Made by a program: the position numbers and the translations under genes
In this document: positions 45,741 to 58,799 of the stretch, one piece after another
How positions within the stretch are numbered: position 1 is the first letter of the stretch
How the letters are laid out: each line of letters begins with the position of its first letter
Assembly: GCA_944548615.1 (NCBI GenBank)
Contig: OX155955.1
Coordinates: 11,527,921-11,591,920, forward strand
Length of the DNA: 64,000 nucleotides
Direction: 5' to 3'
From: Micropterix aruncella
Taxonomy: Eukaryota > Arthropoda > Insecta > Lepidoptera > Micropterigidae
The notes under the pieces: model-generated
Database searches by the model: none
The model's input: the letters and a program-made list of their open reading frames with translations, nothing else
Told to the model about the DNA's origin: nothing

Positions 45741-47288
45741 CCCCCTATATTTAATATCTAATACAAATTAAATAATTCAAAGCTGCAAGTAATAATTCTT
45801 CAACGAGCAGCACATAAGCTCACTAATGTAAGTATGTCATACCTACCGCTTTCGAGTGCGAGAGAGAAACAGTAATAGAATCAGAACTTTTCGATATGGC
45901 AGAGCTCGCGATAATAACACCCTAAAATAAAGTTTTGGTAAGATTCTTTAGAACTTTCAGAAGAATGACGAAAAAGGTAACACGCGCCCCGACTACATGC
46001 CCTTATTCACCATATTGTAGGTCCAGCCATTGGATTGGATACACCCCGAAAACCAAAATAAACGCCAAATGCTTATTTTTTAAAACCTTTGTGTGGCGCA
46101 CAGAGTTTTGCACAAATAGAGGAAGAAATCTACGACTCATTTTTGCCATTGTGGCCGGTGTAAATCAGAAGACCTTATTAGTCAATATATTCATCGAACA
46201 TTTTTCTAGCAGCACCCTATTAGTTTAAAACTGAGTTCTTCTGCCTACCCGGGCTTAGGAAATTACAAAAGAGGCAAACGGCTTCTAACCTCAGTTAATC
46301 AACCATGAGGACCTTTATTTAATTAAACTTGTAGGCACATTATAACAATCATATAATATGGAAAATAACAATAAATTATTAACATACAACATATTGATTA
46401 TCGGTTATTGACATACTAACCATATATCAGATATGACTGACTAACTATATATATCAAAATAATGTAATAAATTATAACATAATGAAAGTTAGTTGCACAG
46501 ATTAGGATTATATTTTGAAATACGTAGGTTGATTATATTTTAACCTTAAACTTTATTACCAAAATTCGAAAAATATTTGGTTTATTAATGGTTTTTGACA
46601 ATGCATTCTATTTATTTGAACTATGTATTAGTTTATAATATTATATTACCATATATTCCATATTAATGAATTTTTGATATTTTTTCATGACCTTTTACTT
46701 TTTTTTTAAATTTTGATTTTACCTCATAACTTTCTTCTTCTCTTTTTTTAAGTTTAAAAAATTCTATTTGTCTTACCCTATTTAACGGAATCTTATGTTC
46801 AATTTTAGTATTGGAATTGCGATTTATTTGATTTAGAACCAAATTTTAGGTCAATTTAGTTTTATAATAATAAAAATAATAATAAAAACCCTTTATTTTA
46901 AATAAAAAAGGCGAGCTTGTCTGGCGAGCGAGTATTGCCTTGCAGCAATGTCTATCAGCTAACCTATAGCTTGAGTTTATAACATATTTAGTACGTTGGC
47001 TACGCAAAAGAACAATAAAAAATACAAGTGATAAAAAGAAACAAACAGAAACTAGAAATAATAAAAACAGATAATAAAAAAAGTAAAACGAATAACTAAA
47101 ATTAAATAAGGACGCAGAGGAAAGAAAGAAGAGGAAGGAAGGAAAGGGAAGCAAAAAGGAAGGGGAAGAGGTGGATTGGTTAATTTATTGATTTTAGGGT
47201 TATATGCTCCTTGAGCCTGGCCTTGAACGAGGAGATGCCATTTTATGGCAATTTGACTACAACGTTTAAATAATTTATTGTACTAGTA
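45741..47288. other. No gene recognised
   Basis: A 97-codon plus frame at 45935-46228 is open in a GC-moderate patch but has no known motif. AT-rich afterwards, with a purine-rich patch at 47105-47170 (GGAAAGAAAGAAGAGGAAGG). Confidence 0.4.
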
Positions 47289-47390
47289 GAATCCTGTCCA
47301 CCCTAGAACAGGTTAGTCTCAGTTTGGTGACAGAATCGAATAAGCATGAGGTTAAGCTTTTGCCATTCTACTCCTGTTATTTTCGTAACC
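47289..47390 (+). repeat. Dispersed repeat, pair partner of 58800-58895
   Basis: AATCCTGTCCACCCTAGAAC, GTGACAGAATCGAATAAGC and TTTTGCCATTCTACTCCTGT match the reverse complement of 58800-58895 block for block. It is probably the end of a larger element; only this part is shared in the window. Confidence 0.75.
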
Positions 47391-48069
47391 AAAATCGAAT
47401 CTGCTGCAAAGGCGACGGACGTTTACCAGCGCCGTCGAGTACTGAACCGTCCCACGCTTTCCCCGCTTCAGCTTATCTCCGGGGTTATTTTAGCGGGCTA
47501 TTTTTTACAGTTTTTATCCAACAACTTTTAGAACTTCATAATAAGTTAATTAAGTTCAGTAGCGGTGAAAGCCGACCCTAGAGATACACTTGTGCTCCCG
47601 CGGTCTCTACTAGTCGAGGGATAATCGATCCTAGCTTTAATTGAGATAACTTTTATAAATTTTTTATACTTACAATCTGTTTTACACAGTTTGATTACAT
47701 TATAATTACAAATTTATTTTGAGATTTTCGATTTTTACACCATGTTATCCTAATTTTTCATTGATTTTATATAATTTTACCACTGTTCTTGTATTACTGA
47801 TTTTAATGCAATTCATTGGTTTTTCACTTGCGTTTCCATTACATTGATACCGATACACATAATAAAATGTAAAGAACGCATATTGAAATTTAATTTATTA
47901 GGTATTCGTCAATTATATATTATGGGCTAAATTTTGCTGTAAGATTGCGACTTTAGATTGCATTCCCGGTAAAAAGCGTCATAAACTATGCAATGTACAG
48001 AATTAATAGTAAGGGGTATGATTCAACTAATGTCTCATCGGTAGTAGGAGAATAGATTCAAGTAAAGAT
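47391..48069. other. No gene recognised
   Basis: GC-moderate to about 47640 (short open plus frames 47324-47581 and 47346-47531, no known motif), then AT-rich. Confidence 0.4.
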
Positions 48070-48330
48070 ACGGGATTTTCACATGCTCACACAACTCTTT
48101 CGTGTACTTCATTCAAACATGCCTTTTTTGTATGATCTCTTTGTTCGCTTTCATTCCATTACGCTCTCAAGAAAATTTAATACTGGATATACCTCAGCAA
48201 TCATCAACTTTCATGTTCAAGTCATTTGCAGAGCAGGCGGCCCGAATATGGAACTATCTGCCCCTGAGGCAACTTGAAAACCTGATCGGGTTTTAAAAAT
48301 CTATTAAGAGACATTTACATAACGTTTGAA
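48070..48330 (+). pseudogene. LINE ORF2 C-terminal tail fragment
   Basis: The frame 48102-48296 ends LRSQENLILDIPQQSST, then KSFAEQAARIWNYLPLRQLE and NLIGF before a stop; KSIKRHLHNV follows in frame. The pattern Q/F-A-AA-x-WN-LP-----L--FK--L is the usual end of jockey/CR1-group ORF2 proteins. Nothing of the RT domain is seen upstream. Confidence 0.6.
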
Positions 48331-51300
48331 TATCCTCCCTCCCCCACCATTACCGTATCCTAGCTTGTCATTATATCCCATTTCTGCCTCTAATATTTTA
48401 TTTATTATTTATTTATTTAGGTACATAGGATTAGGTATACAGTTCATTCATAGGTCATGTAATCTTATAATAATTATATAAATTATTTAATAATTAATAT
48501 AGGGAGGTTTAACACATCTTACATGACCTTTACTGCCAATAGCACATCTAACTAGGCGATAATTTGGCCCGTCTCTAGATGTGCATATTTTTATGCAATT
48601 TTAAGAAATGAAGTGTTTTTTTTTAAATAAATTATTTGGACCCACCACCTGTATATACACATAAATATTCCAATTTTATAAAAAATATAGCTATGTAATA
48701 AATATATACATTTATAGTTGTAATTTAATTTATATTGAGATGAATATATTATTAATTTCTGTTTTATTTTATATATCATATTTAATATGTAATATTAATC
48801 ATTTATTATGACCACTACCTTACAAAAAATACACTTGTTATTATATTAATAACAACATAAACAATTAGTCTCAATAACCCTGGTGGTATGGTCGTAAGAT
48901 GTTGCCACTTGGGACTAGGACCACCATGTTGTGCTCTATTGTGTGTGCAATCTTTTTTTTCAAACAAACCAACAAATAAGTCTTATGGTCTAAGCTTCTG
49001 CTCCTCCAGGATACTTAATACTGGGGTAAAACGAAGACGTTATCTTGCGACGTCCTTTTCACTAGAAGGTATTTCCCTAAATATGGACAGGATCACTTTA
49101 TATCTCCATCTTGGACGCATTCTATATTTGCCAAATACATACCTGTGTGAATTTTAACACATATTTGTTGGCTGTTAAACATAATACATGAAATATACAA
49201 AATATGGTACTGATTATTTTATTATCGATGCTGTTCTTAATTAGTTGCATTAAATTGCTAGAAATGTCGTGTTCGGATCCATGACATTCTAGCAGTTTTA
49301 AATTATTTACTTGTTTGGTAGTCATACTCGAATTACTATCTCTGTCATCTTTCGTTTTTGCCTATCGCAACATGAACTTAATAATACATCATAAATAGGC
49401 AATGGAATAACTTTCAGGATAAGTCCGGCGTATTTCTTTACCATTGGAGTCATTTGAGGTCGTGATTTTTAAAGTTATTCTTCTTTGTTATTTTGTTGAA
49501 ATATTATTATATTATTTCGATTAGTTTTATAAGTTATAATGACATTTTTGATCAAATTGTAACCTTATTTATGACTCATACGAGGAATTTGCAAGTTAGA
49601 AATAGGTATAAATAATTTATTCCAACAAAATTGTCCTTCGAACCTAATAAAAGTGAACTAATTTTAAACGGATCTTTAAGAAAAATAATTAAGGTAATTG
49701 ATGAAGGTAAAAGTTAATGGGGAAATACTTTTAAAAAAAATGGCTCATGTATCTGAAATGACATGGAAACTCACAGGACTAAAATCCCATTGGCAATTTA
49801 TGACAATATACGAGTGGTTATGGGCCGTTACCTTTATCCAAAGTAGGGTAACCAACAGCTCCATTCGATTTTATACACACCCGGGGTTTGCAGTGTTGTT
49901 GCATCCTTTACAGGCCTCAGAAATCGAGCTATATTTTGGGTCGCTCGAATCGAGCACGCGATCTATGAGACGCTGAGCATGTTCCTCGGTAGATGCAACA
50001 TATTAATCACATCCTTAAGAAAAATGATTATGGTTACAAGATCCAATAAAGACGAAACTCAGAAACCGAGCATACCACAAGCATGCTTACAACACATCAA
50101 GGGCTTGATAGATCGTAAAGTAAAATGCTAAATAAAATCGACATAAAAACGATCTTAAAATCTCTTAAAATATAGCTCGATAATAAGTTTTTATAATCTT
50201 TATAATCTAGTTTATACGTAATGTTAATCAACTGCGATAGTATTCGATTTCATAATTTATAGTCTATTTGTAAGTACAGGCTGCGATATAGAAATATACA
50301 GATGATGAGGTTATTCGCTAATATAAAGCAATTTATGTAAGATTTCCAGACCCATAGATTTTTCAATACAACAATATTATCATGGATTCCAATTCCAAAA
50401 CCTCCAACAAAATATTGAAGCTAATTGAGAACGTTATCTTTATTAAAATAATCGATAAAATCCCCATGATAGTGCCCGTTTTACGTTTAGTTCCCATTAA
50501 AAAACATTTTTTTATTTCACACAAGTATTTGAAAAATATAGAGTGTGTCGAAGGTGGATATTTATTAAACCTGGCAATATTTATTGGAAAACCCGCAAGG
50601 AAAAAACAAGTCACAAGAGAACGAATACGTTTACTCCGGCATTGAGGATGCTATAGAAGCAGCAGCAAAGACCAGAAGACCTGTGACTTAATCTCCTTCC
50701 ACATCGGATACATTGGTTAATAAAGCATACCTCTTATTAAAGCTCTGGGCATTGCATAGTAGGTATATGGGCGCCCTTTAGTGGGGCTGGATTCTAAAGT
50801 TAATAAAAGTATAGTATGAAAAGCACGGGGTCACATACACGTAGAAATATCTGCGGTTGGAACCGTGTCTGTCCGCTTTGACAAAAACAAATCCGGGAAG
50901 GAAAATATTGACGGGACGCGGGCGGCTCGAGTTGATGTTATGCTTCAACCTTATTTTCAACGGATATCAAACAGAATCCCCGGGCTGAAGTGGATACGTG
51001 CTTCTGTCGGGATATCTCGCCCTTTTGTCGGAGAGCTCTCTGCCGTTAGTTGATTTGATTTGATTTTCATTATTCGAGAAATATGTAGCATTCATATTAG
51101 ACAGTATTTTTTTATTTGCTCCAACAATGGAGGATGAGCACGAGGTAGTTTAAAACAATCAGCCAGATTTTACTCGACTTTTTATTCTCGACTTACTCTA
51201 TTTTTTTTATTTTACTTTGGGCTTTAAATACAATGTTGTAAAACGGCCTATATCCCCACCAAAACACCCTAGTAATCAGATACAACCAAATTTGTATATT

Positions 51301-52479
51301 TAACAACAAAGGGAAAACGGAAGAAATTAAAAATGAGATATGAGAATGAGAAACCTATACAAGTAGTCTCTTAGATATACATATAGTATAGTAGTATATT
51401 GAAGTAGATTTTATAATAGTATATCAGATAGTACAGGGTGCGGCAGTGAGGACGGACGGTTTTAAAAAAATAATAAAATAGTTAAATTTTACTCAAAAAC
51501 ATACTCGTATTTATTGATGGAATCAGGTTCGCAAGGAAATAGCATTTGAGACAGTCAAGTGTGGAAAATCACATCAGGCATGTGGTGGCCAGATCTTAAA
51601 ACATATTATCGATTTAAATATATAATAATAATTTGATACCAGAAAAGCAGATTTGAATATTTTCCCTGATATTCACCCCGTGCTGATTCACTTCGTCACT
51701 GATTTTCTTAAAATATTGAGGAGGATTTTAACACAATGATACTTTAATTATAATGTACTTTAGACTTTTATCTAGAGATCCGTATATAATTTAAGATTGT
51801 ATAATTCGTAATATTTCAGCAGCCATTATCCGGAGTATATTTCCGGGTTAACATGGTGCCGATCCTTTAGTAGCTCTAGCACTATGATATTGTTTTGTGT
51901 AATCAATTAAAATTTTATTTTCAAGTAAATCTTTACAAATTCAAAGAAAAATATAACAAAATATTTTGAAATCTTTTCCTAGCCACTAAATTGCCTTTTG
52001 TGTGTTTCTTTAAAAAAATCCATATAAATCATGACCTAAATGCAGCGAGCTCAAGGTCTAGTCACCTCGGCCTCATGACCGATGAGATGCCAGGCGACGC
52101 GGCTACGCACCGGAGATATATGAAGCCGCGCCACGACGCGAGGATTGAAGCTTTTATTTATGTTGCTTGCGAGTAATTCGTTTCTGCACAATTCGGTAAT
52201 AAGTCATTTCGTAAATATAAAATGTTACATTACTATAATATGTAATGTCTGTCCGTTTTATTTAAAAATCTCAAAAATTTAAATTAAAGAAAATATATAA
52301 AAATAACGACCCTTTGTTTTAACTACTTATTAATGGAATTTTCCAATACTATATCTAAAACATCCCGAAATCCCTCTCTGTGAGCTTAATCATCTAGCTG
52401 TTTTGTATACACATTTAAAAAGGCAAAATGGTTGACCTGCAATACGCGGTCTGACGTCACAGCGCCACAGCGCCCGCGG
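48331..52479. other. Gene-poor DNA with minor repeat debris
   Basis: No gene recognised in about 4 kb. AACTGCGATAGTATTCGATT at 50228-50250 matches the outer tail of the fold-back family. ACAGGGTGCGGCAGTGAGGA at 51434 looks like the terminal repeat of a DNA transposon, but I found no partner. GC-richer islands at 50870-51050 and 52040-52150 hold frames without known motifs (50865-51053, 51991-52176). A 92-codon plus frame at 49698-49976 is also unrecognised. Confidence 0.4.
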
Positions 52480-52840
52480 AACAGCATACTAGAATAGACC
52501 GCGGGAGTACGGACGTGGATTGTGAGTGAATGCGATAGCGGAATAGAAAGAGATAGCTGCATATGCCACCCCCCTCTATCCTAGTCTAGTCGCGCATGCG
52601 CGTTAATCAATTTTTAATTGAGTATAATAATTCGGAATTCTTTAATTCCGAATTATTAGATTATATATTTACGTGAATATCTATATAATTGCGTTGCAAT
52701 ATAATTGCGTTGCACTCAATATATATTTACGTATATCCCGCGCATGCGCGACTAAAAAAGGATAGAGGGGGCCCATATGCAGCCTTCTCTTTCTATTCCT
52801 CTAGCGATTTCTTAGGCTGGTCGCGTGGTTTATTCTAGCG
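52480..52840. repeat. ~360-bp palindromic fold-back element
   Basis: The arms 52540-52602 and 52739-52799 are close inverse copies (GGAATAGAAAGAGATAGCTG, CCCCCCTCTATCCTAGTCTA, CGCGCATGCGCG). Weaker pairing extends to about 52480 and 52840 (CTAGAATAGACCGCG against the inverse of 52830-52840). At the centre-left is a perfect 15-bp hairpin, 52625-52639 with 52644-52658 (TAATAATTCGGAATT). No ORF. Unrelated in sequence to the fold-back family of 2.3, 25.0, 34.9 and 42.3 kb. Confidence 0.8.
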
Positions 52841-52904
52841 GAACGATATACTCGCATATTAAAATATTGGTCACATAGTCACATATCGTATGAGTAGTGT
52901 CTTA

Positions 52905-53130
52905 AGGCGGGAACAAATTATCGTACGCGGCTGACGGACGCGTCTTATGGACGCGACTGATAGTGTGCACAGTCATTTAGGACGCGGCTTGCCTATCTCT
53001 ATAAGACGACTGAACCCTCAAGGTTACGTGTCCGATGTGCACAGCTCAGTAAACATTCATTCTACATATGCCTTTAAGTCGCATCCGTAAGCCGCGTCCG
53101 TCAGCCGCGTTCGATAATTTATTCACGCCT
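52905..53130. mobile_element. 226-bp Harbinger-type MITE
   Basis: Terminal inverted repeats of about 38 bp: the left starts AGGCGGGAACAAATTATCGT (52905), and the right is its inverse, ending ATTCACGCCT (53130). Both share CGCGGCTGACGGACGCG. TTA lies on both flanks (52902-52904 and 53131-53133), the 3-bp TWA target duplication of PIF/Harbinger elements. Non-coding. It lies 65 bp from the palindrome before it. Confidence 0.85.
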
Positions 53131-53133
53131 TTA

Positions 53134-55009
53134 CGCTTCATGTTAACTAATGCAAAGAGGGTATATTTGATAATAACATGCTTATTTATATATTTTTATT
53201 TTCCGATTAATAATATTTTTTAAAATTATTTTGTTGTTTTTTTTATTTTAATATATTTCTTAACATCTTCATCATAAAATTATATTTTATATTGGTATCA
53301 TATAAAATTGGTTAATTCTGTGGAACAGGCATTGCCTAGTTAGGAGTGACGCAAAATGATTGTTTAAAAATAATAACAATAATATTTTCTTGATTAAATA
53401 AATAAATAAAATTAATAAATAAATGCAATTCCCATTAGATTGCGATTTTTAAGAACGCACCGGTACGTATTAGTGCACATTTAATTTTCGGGCGCTGTAG
53501 GGGATACAAGACATGTTTATATAGTGTATGCGTCCACAGGTGGTTGACCGTGCTGGAGGGGAAATAACGTTTGTACAAGTGACACGTCTGACGTGTGCCT
53601 ATTATAGTTAAGTGCTTAATTCACAATGCACATGTCAGTTTTCTCACTTCCGTCCACATGCTAAGCGATAATTAATTTAAACATACCTATTAAGTGCTTC
53701 AGTTTTTAAATTATTATGAAAAAATAATAAATTAAATTATGAAAAGAAAGCTCCCGCATTTTCATAAGAATTTAAAAATCGTGTTTGATTCTTCATAGGT
53801 ACAAATTGGCAGATTGGTGAGTTTGTATTTCAAAAGTATACACATTTTAAACTCGAATATCATTCAACATAAAATTCGCTTCTTTTAAATTCTAATTATA
53901 ATATTGTAGAAAGAATAAGTTGTTATTCTCCCATTATTTTATTTATTATTGATATCTACATTATTATGACAAACTATAACGTACTATCGTAATATAAATA
54001 TAACTTGGTAGCCCGACTTATCGGGCGTAAGTCGCCTATGCTGAAGTCGTATTTAAACCTTTTATAACTGATTCTACGACAGCGTTGCGCGTATTATTGA
54101 CTCGTATTGAAGTAATGCACTAAAGGTAGATCTTCAGATGGCTGACGGCTTTAAAGGGGGAAAAGGGGGTGGGGGATGCAATTCGTGTCGCGTATGTGGC
54201 TGACATATCAAAGTCATGCGATCAAAGTCCTGGAGGAGGAATAATGTCTACATATTAAGCGTCTAGTTTTGTGTTCCCTCGTTTTAGAACCATTATGATT
54301 ACCTACTCCCGTATTTTTTTATTCTTCAAAAAGGATGCATTAGTTAGAAAGTGCTTTTAATATTTATCACGTCAGAAGAGTACAGAGCGCAGCGCAGAAA
54401 AAAGAAGAATACTCTTTGATTAATATAATCCAAAGCTCGACGAAATCCGGGGAGAATAAATTGGCACGAGTCGTCCACCATCATCGATAGTCGGTTCAAA
54501 TTTGTCGCTGGAAGTGCGTCGCGTCGATAGCGGCCGCCTTTCATATCCAAACGAAAGAGTCTCATTAATCCAGAAAAAAAAAATCTTTTAACATTTTTTA
54601 TCCACGTCCGTGATTAATTATATCATCAAAGCGGAATTGGGAGACGAATGGCCGGTCGACATTTTTAATGCCGTTTTTGAAATGGCGATCTTTTTCAGGC
54701 AGGTTTCAGCGAATAAATCTGACTTAGTAAATACAGCAGTTAATCAGTTTTAGCAGCGACAGTATTCGCTGCTCTCAAGGTTTCTTTAATCAAAATTTTA
54801 AGCCGATTGTCGTCGATTAAAAATATATCGATCTATTCATTTCCTCTATTATTTAATCTAAACAATCCATTAATGCCACAATAAAATTATATTGATTAAA
54901 TATTATGATTTAATATTATTACAGAAATATTTATATGATTATTTTTGGTCCAGTTTTCCTTCAGAGTTAGGAACGATATAACTAATTTGGGCTACCACTT
55001 TCCCCACAG
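53134..55009. other. No gene recognised
   Basis: AT-rich with AATA-type simple runs (53396-53423). A GC-richer patch at 54430-54560 has a 73-codon minus frame (54344-54565) without a known motif. Confidence 0.45.
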
Positions 55010-55600
55010 GGGTGAGTTGTCACCTACAACGTGCGAACCCGTCATCCCAGGAAGGTATTAGGAGACTCGAAGACGAAAAGAGACCATTGTCTAGCTACGC
55101 CAATTTACCCTTGAGTTTCCAACAGCTTACCGCCCGCCTCTGGGAAGTTGAACCTGCGGGCAGCCTCGCACCCTCACTGCCAGACTGGTCCGGATTTCTC
55201 TATCCTCCTATCTGATGTTAGCGGTAATTCGATTGTTAGCGTAGCGTCCTTTGCCCGTCTGTATACGCGTAATCAGGTGGCCAACGGGTCGTTTCAAAAG
55301 CAGTTATCAGGTTAACCAGTACCCCGATTCTTAGGAAAAGTATAAGAGCATCCAGACCCCCCAGTCGATTGGCTGACGCCGCACGATGCGCAAACGGCCC
55401 AACAGCAACCGAAGGATATCACTCGGGGGAACTGACCCACCTGCAGTGGCAGAGGAAGGTTCGCCCTTCTGTGGTTCAGCCCACATCCGATTGCCTTTTG
55501 TGAGGAGGCCATCGGATATGGGCTGAACCGTGAGTTGACGAGCCGACCCAAGTTGACGAGCGGGTCTTAGTGGCCCAACTGCACCATTAACTGCCAAACT
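55010..55600 (+). repeat. GC-rich dispersed repeat family A, copy 5
   Basis: Starts GCGAACCCGTCATCCCAGG and contains CCTTTGCCCGTCTGTATACG, AATCAGGTGGCCAACGGGTC, CAGTCGATTGGCTGACGCCG and CACGATGCGCAAACGGCCC. It is diverged from the 14079 and 36719 copies and ends with GGGTCTTAGTGGCCCAACTG. Overlapping frames on both strands are incidental. Confidence 0.8.
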
Positions 55601-56090
55601 TTTTCCATAGTGTGGTTTTAGGCAGGCCCTAAAACCCCAAAAGAATTTCATGAAACCGTCGCCTTTAAGGTTTACGGGAAACATAAGGAAAAACAGTGAT
55701 ATGCAAAAGGCACTTCACTTAGAAGTCATCATAGAAGCTATAAGCATTCTTGCAAGTGATTCTTCTATAAATTAAAAATGGATAAGTAGCCAAAGACGCA
55801 ATGCACTAGTATCATAAACAAACATTAGGTTAGGTTAGGTTAGGTTTTGGTAAATTGGTAAAAATGTTCGAAAACGTTTTCCCTGTGGCGAACATATTGA
55901 TGTTTTTTTTTATTTTGTAATTTCAGCACCAAAAATTGAATAACACTAAAACATTTAGAAGTTTAAAAGTTTACTAGTTATCAACTAAAATTCGATAAAA
56001 ACCACTTGGTGGTTTATCCGGAATTTTTTGCTGAATTTTATTGAACTTAATGAATTATGAATGATTGTGCTTTCCAAACTTATTGACTTA
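55601..56090. other. AT-rich spacer
   Basis: Holds the short TTAGG run at 55825 and nothing else that I recognise. Confidence 0.5.
55825..55844 (+). repeat. Interstitial (TTAGG)4
   Basis: Four perfect copies of TTAGG, the insect telomere unit, followed by TTTTGG. Too short to be a telomere; either an interstitial telomere-like motif or chance. Confidence 0.9.
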
Positions 56091-56455
56091 TACAGAGTGA
56101 GTTTTAATTAGTAAAATACTTGTAGTGGGTGAGCCAGTGCGACAAACTAAGAACCTTATAGTAAGAATTAAAAAAAAAAACGATATAAAAAAATGGACTT
56201 TTTTTATTGAAAATTTGAAATTTTTATTTTATTTCATAATACTATAAAACGCTATGAGCACTATGCGCTATCTAGCGGTAAGTAAAATATCGTTAATATT
56301 GTTTATTAGCGCTATTTTACCTATCGCTAAATGGCGCAGCGCGCTCAGCGGCTCTCAAACTTTTCTTCAAGATTTACAAATTTGACAAAAAATAATGTCG
56401 CTCATTAATGATAAACCCACTACAATGATTTCACTAATTAAAAACTCATCCTGTA
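56091..56455. mobile_element. TA-flanked MITE, copy 3 (365 bp)
   Basis: Left TACAGAGTGAGTTTTAATTA and right inverse (ends AAAACTCATCCTGTA), with TTGTAGTGGG also shared between the two ends. The core pair GCGCTATCTAGCGGTAAGTA and ATCGCTAAATGGCGCAGCGC lies at about 56266-56345. Same family as 8491 and 12207. No ORF. Confidence 0.85.
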
Positions 56456-57054
56456 AATAAACACTGGCGTATATTATTTAATAAATTGAAATCTGAAAGA
56501 CAATTTTGATTATTTTTTATCGATATTCATCTGCGTAGATATTGATATATACATAAGATATAGAAGATTAAGGACTATAATTTCGTCACTTGAATTATTG
56601 GCCTTTACCTTACTATTTGTATCACATCTGTAGTTTAAGCATTTGTAATTATATCTTTGTTTTGATTCAGCGATGATATGTTTATAGTAGTATTCCCCCT
56701 CAACGGGTGTAACTGCAATTACTAAGCATGATATTCCATCGGAAACAGAGTTTATGCGGAAAATTGTATGTTATATTTGAACCATGTTTGATGGAGAGCG
56801 TATTAATTGGGTTGAGGCATTTGCTTTTAGTCAATTTACGATCGGATTTAGGCGACCACGGTATCATCGACGATGGATCATAATGCGTTCTCAAAGGAAT
56901 GATTTTCAGTAGAGTGCCTAATTTTGTAGTGGTTATTTTTGTTCATACGGTGACACATTTGTTAACAGTATTGTTTTGGCAAACACCATTAGTTAAAAAA
57001 ATATTTCAAGAGACTAATTGAAAAAAAATACTCCACAGTTAAATTTAGAGAATA
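56456..57054. other. No gene recognised
   Basis: AT-rich between the MITE and the LINE tail. A 64-codon minus frame (56700-56894) has no known motif. Confidence 0.45.
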
Positions 57055-57228
57055 TGTGGTGGAAAACCTGAAGACAGCATACACATCGTTGGTCGCTGCC
57101 CAGGCCTCGCCGCAAAAAGACACAGTTTACTGGGACGAGCCTTTCTCGAACCCAGCGATCTGCCCAACCTGAAGGTTAGTGATCTACTTGGACTGGTAAG
57201 AAGTACTGGGCTACTAGCAGACCACTGA
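57055..57228 (+). pseudogene. LINE ORF2 C-terminal zinc-knuckle-like fragment
   Basis: 57 codons to a TGA: CGGKPEDSIHIVGRCPGLAA, then KRHSLLGRAFLEPSDLPNLK and VSDLLGLVRSTGLLADH. The pattern C--C--x-E(D/T)--H---C-CP-L---R---LG, here with Gly in place of the second Cys and in place of the Cys after the His, is the C-terminal Cys/His motif of R1/Loa/jockey-type LINE ORF2 proteins. RT and endonuclease are not present upstream. Remnant only. Confidence 0.65.
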
Positions 57229-58799
57229 ACTAACCACAAAGTGGGTAGTTATAAAAGATCTTATAGATCCAGGTGACATCAAGGGCTGGAAACAAGCCCC
57301 CACTCCGATTACTGCTACTACTACCAGATTTAGAGAGACAAGCAAAAGAAAGATGGTATGGTTTACAATACCAAACTTTCACAATACATATTATGCGAAA
57401 TGGAAGTTACGTTAATAATTAAATTTTATTAAATTAATCTAACACAGCTAATGACGCGATAAGAAAGTGTTTAACTATATATTCCATATACACTCAAGAG
57501 CGGTGAATCCGGGTTACTAACTTAGTCTTAATATATCAGAAACTAAGAATGCTAGCTTATTCAAATAAAAAGTACTATATAAACAATTTAATATTGCTCG
57601 AGTTAAATTATTAATACTCCTTTGTTGCTTATAGTAATGCCATCAAAAAGGCTAAAACAAAATAAATGGTTTTTAAAAAACGAACTACGAATTCACTGTA
57701 TTTGTTTTTGCTTTTGTTCCTATTCTCTCACAAAAAAAATAACAAGCTCTCCTGGTATTCAATATTCATTATTAATATGGCAATTATTGAATAAGCTTGC
57801 CTCTTAGTTTACGATATATTCATACATTTATGCTGGTCAACAGGATTCATTGCTCTTTAGCGTATATAAGTAGTTTCTATGTAATACAATAAAATTCATT
57901 TTATTTATTTCTACTCCAGCAGGTATTCGTACAATTGGATGCGTCATTGCGTCTAACATTCAAAATAACGTAATTCATTAAGGAATATCGTGATAGTTGT
58001 GACTATATAAATTAATTTAAGAAGTATAAAATCGGTTTGAAAATCATTGATATTAGAAAATAATGTTATAACGATAATTGATGATCAAATAAAGAACACA
58101 ATGTCTATAATCATAATCCTCCGAGTAATAATGTGATCGTCATGACAATAGATAAAAGTATACTAAAAATGACAAAATTGAAATTATGGTCAAATTCAAC
58201 AATATATCCGGAAATATACCTAGCTATAAAAAAAACTCTTTTTGGTAAATGCGAACTATCAGGAAATTTTCCTTTATTTTACATTGTGATACTCTTGGTG
58301 TTCATCATTATGCAGATCTCAAGTCATATACTGGATTCTTGACTAAGCCATTACATATCATTCTTTTGAATTGGTTTTCTTTAGGAATTATGATACGCGC
58401 TGGGACCTTATTTTAATAACAGAAGCTTTGGTGAAGGAAACTGTTACTCATTTTGCTAAGCCGGTGCCTATTAAGATGTAGGTAAAATTTATGTCTGATA
58501 TTTTATTTAATTAATTTATGTTGATGGTATTTGCCATTCGCCATAATAAGGCCTAAATTGAAAAAACACTGTTAAATGTGTAATTTTTTCGTATTAAATG
58601 CCACAAACTACGTAACTTTTAACAACCTATAAGCAATGCACACCATACTGCCTGTTTAGCCTGTCATAAGAAGCAAACAAGGCAACGAATTAACATTTAC
58701 TTCCTCTTTGATCTGACAGTCTAATACCAGTATAATTATTTTATTTATTTATTTTATTTAAGAATTAATTACTATAAAACATTGTTTTTGCTTATAAAA
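57229..58799. other. No firm gene; possible terminal exon near 58380
   Basis: AT-rich. At about 58370-58484 the sequence TTGGTTTTCTTTAG precedes a frame reading NYDTRWDLILITEALVKETV and THFAKPVPIKM before a TAG. It resembles a splice acceptor and short final exon, but the evidence is only composition and this one site. A 69-codon plus frame at 58133-58342 has no motif. Confidence 0.25.

Noticed and set aside
46846..47154. Hydrophobic minus-strand protein of 102 codons
   Set aside because: It is the complement of an A/G-rich low-complexity stretch; Phe/Leu/Ser content follows from composition.
51434..51480. Transposon starting ACAGGGTGCGGCAGTGAGGA
   Set aside because: It looks like a terminal repeat, but I could not find a matching inverted end within the following 2 kb.
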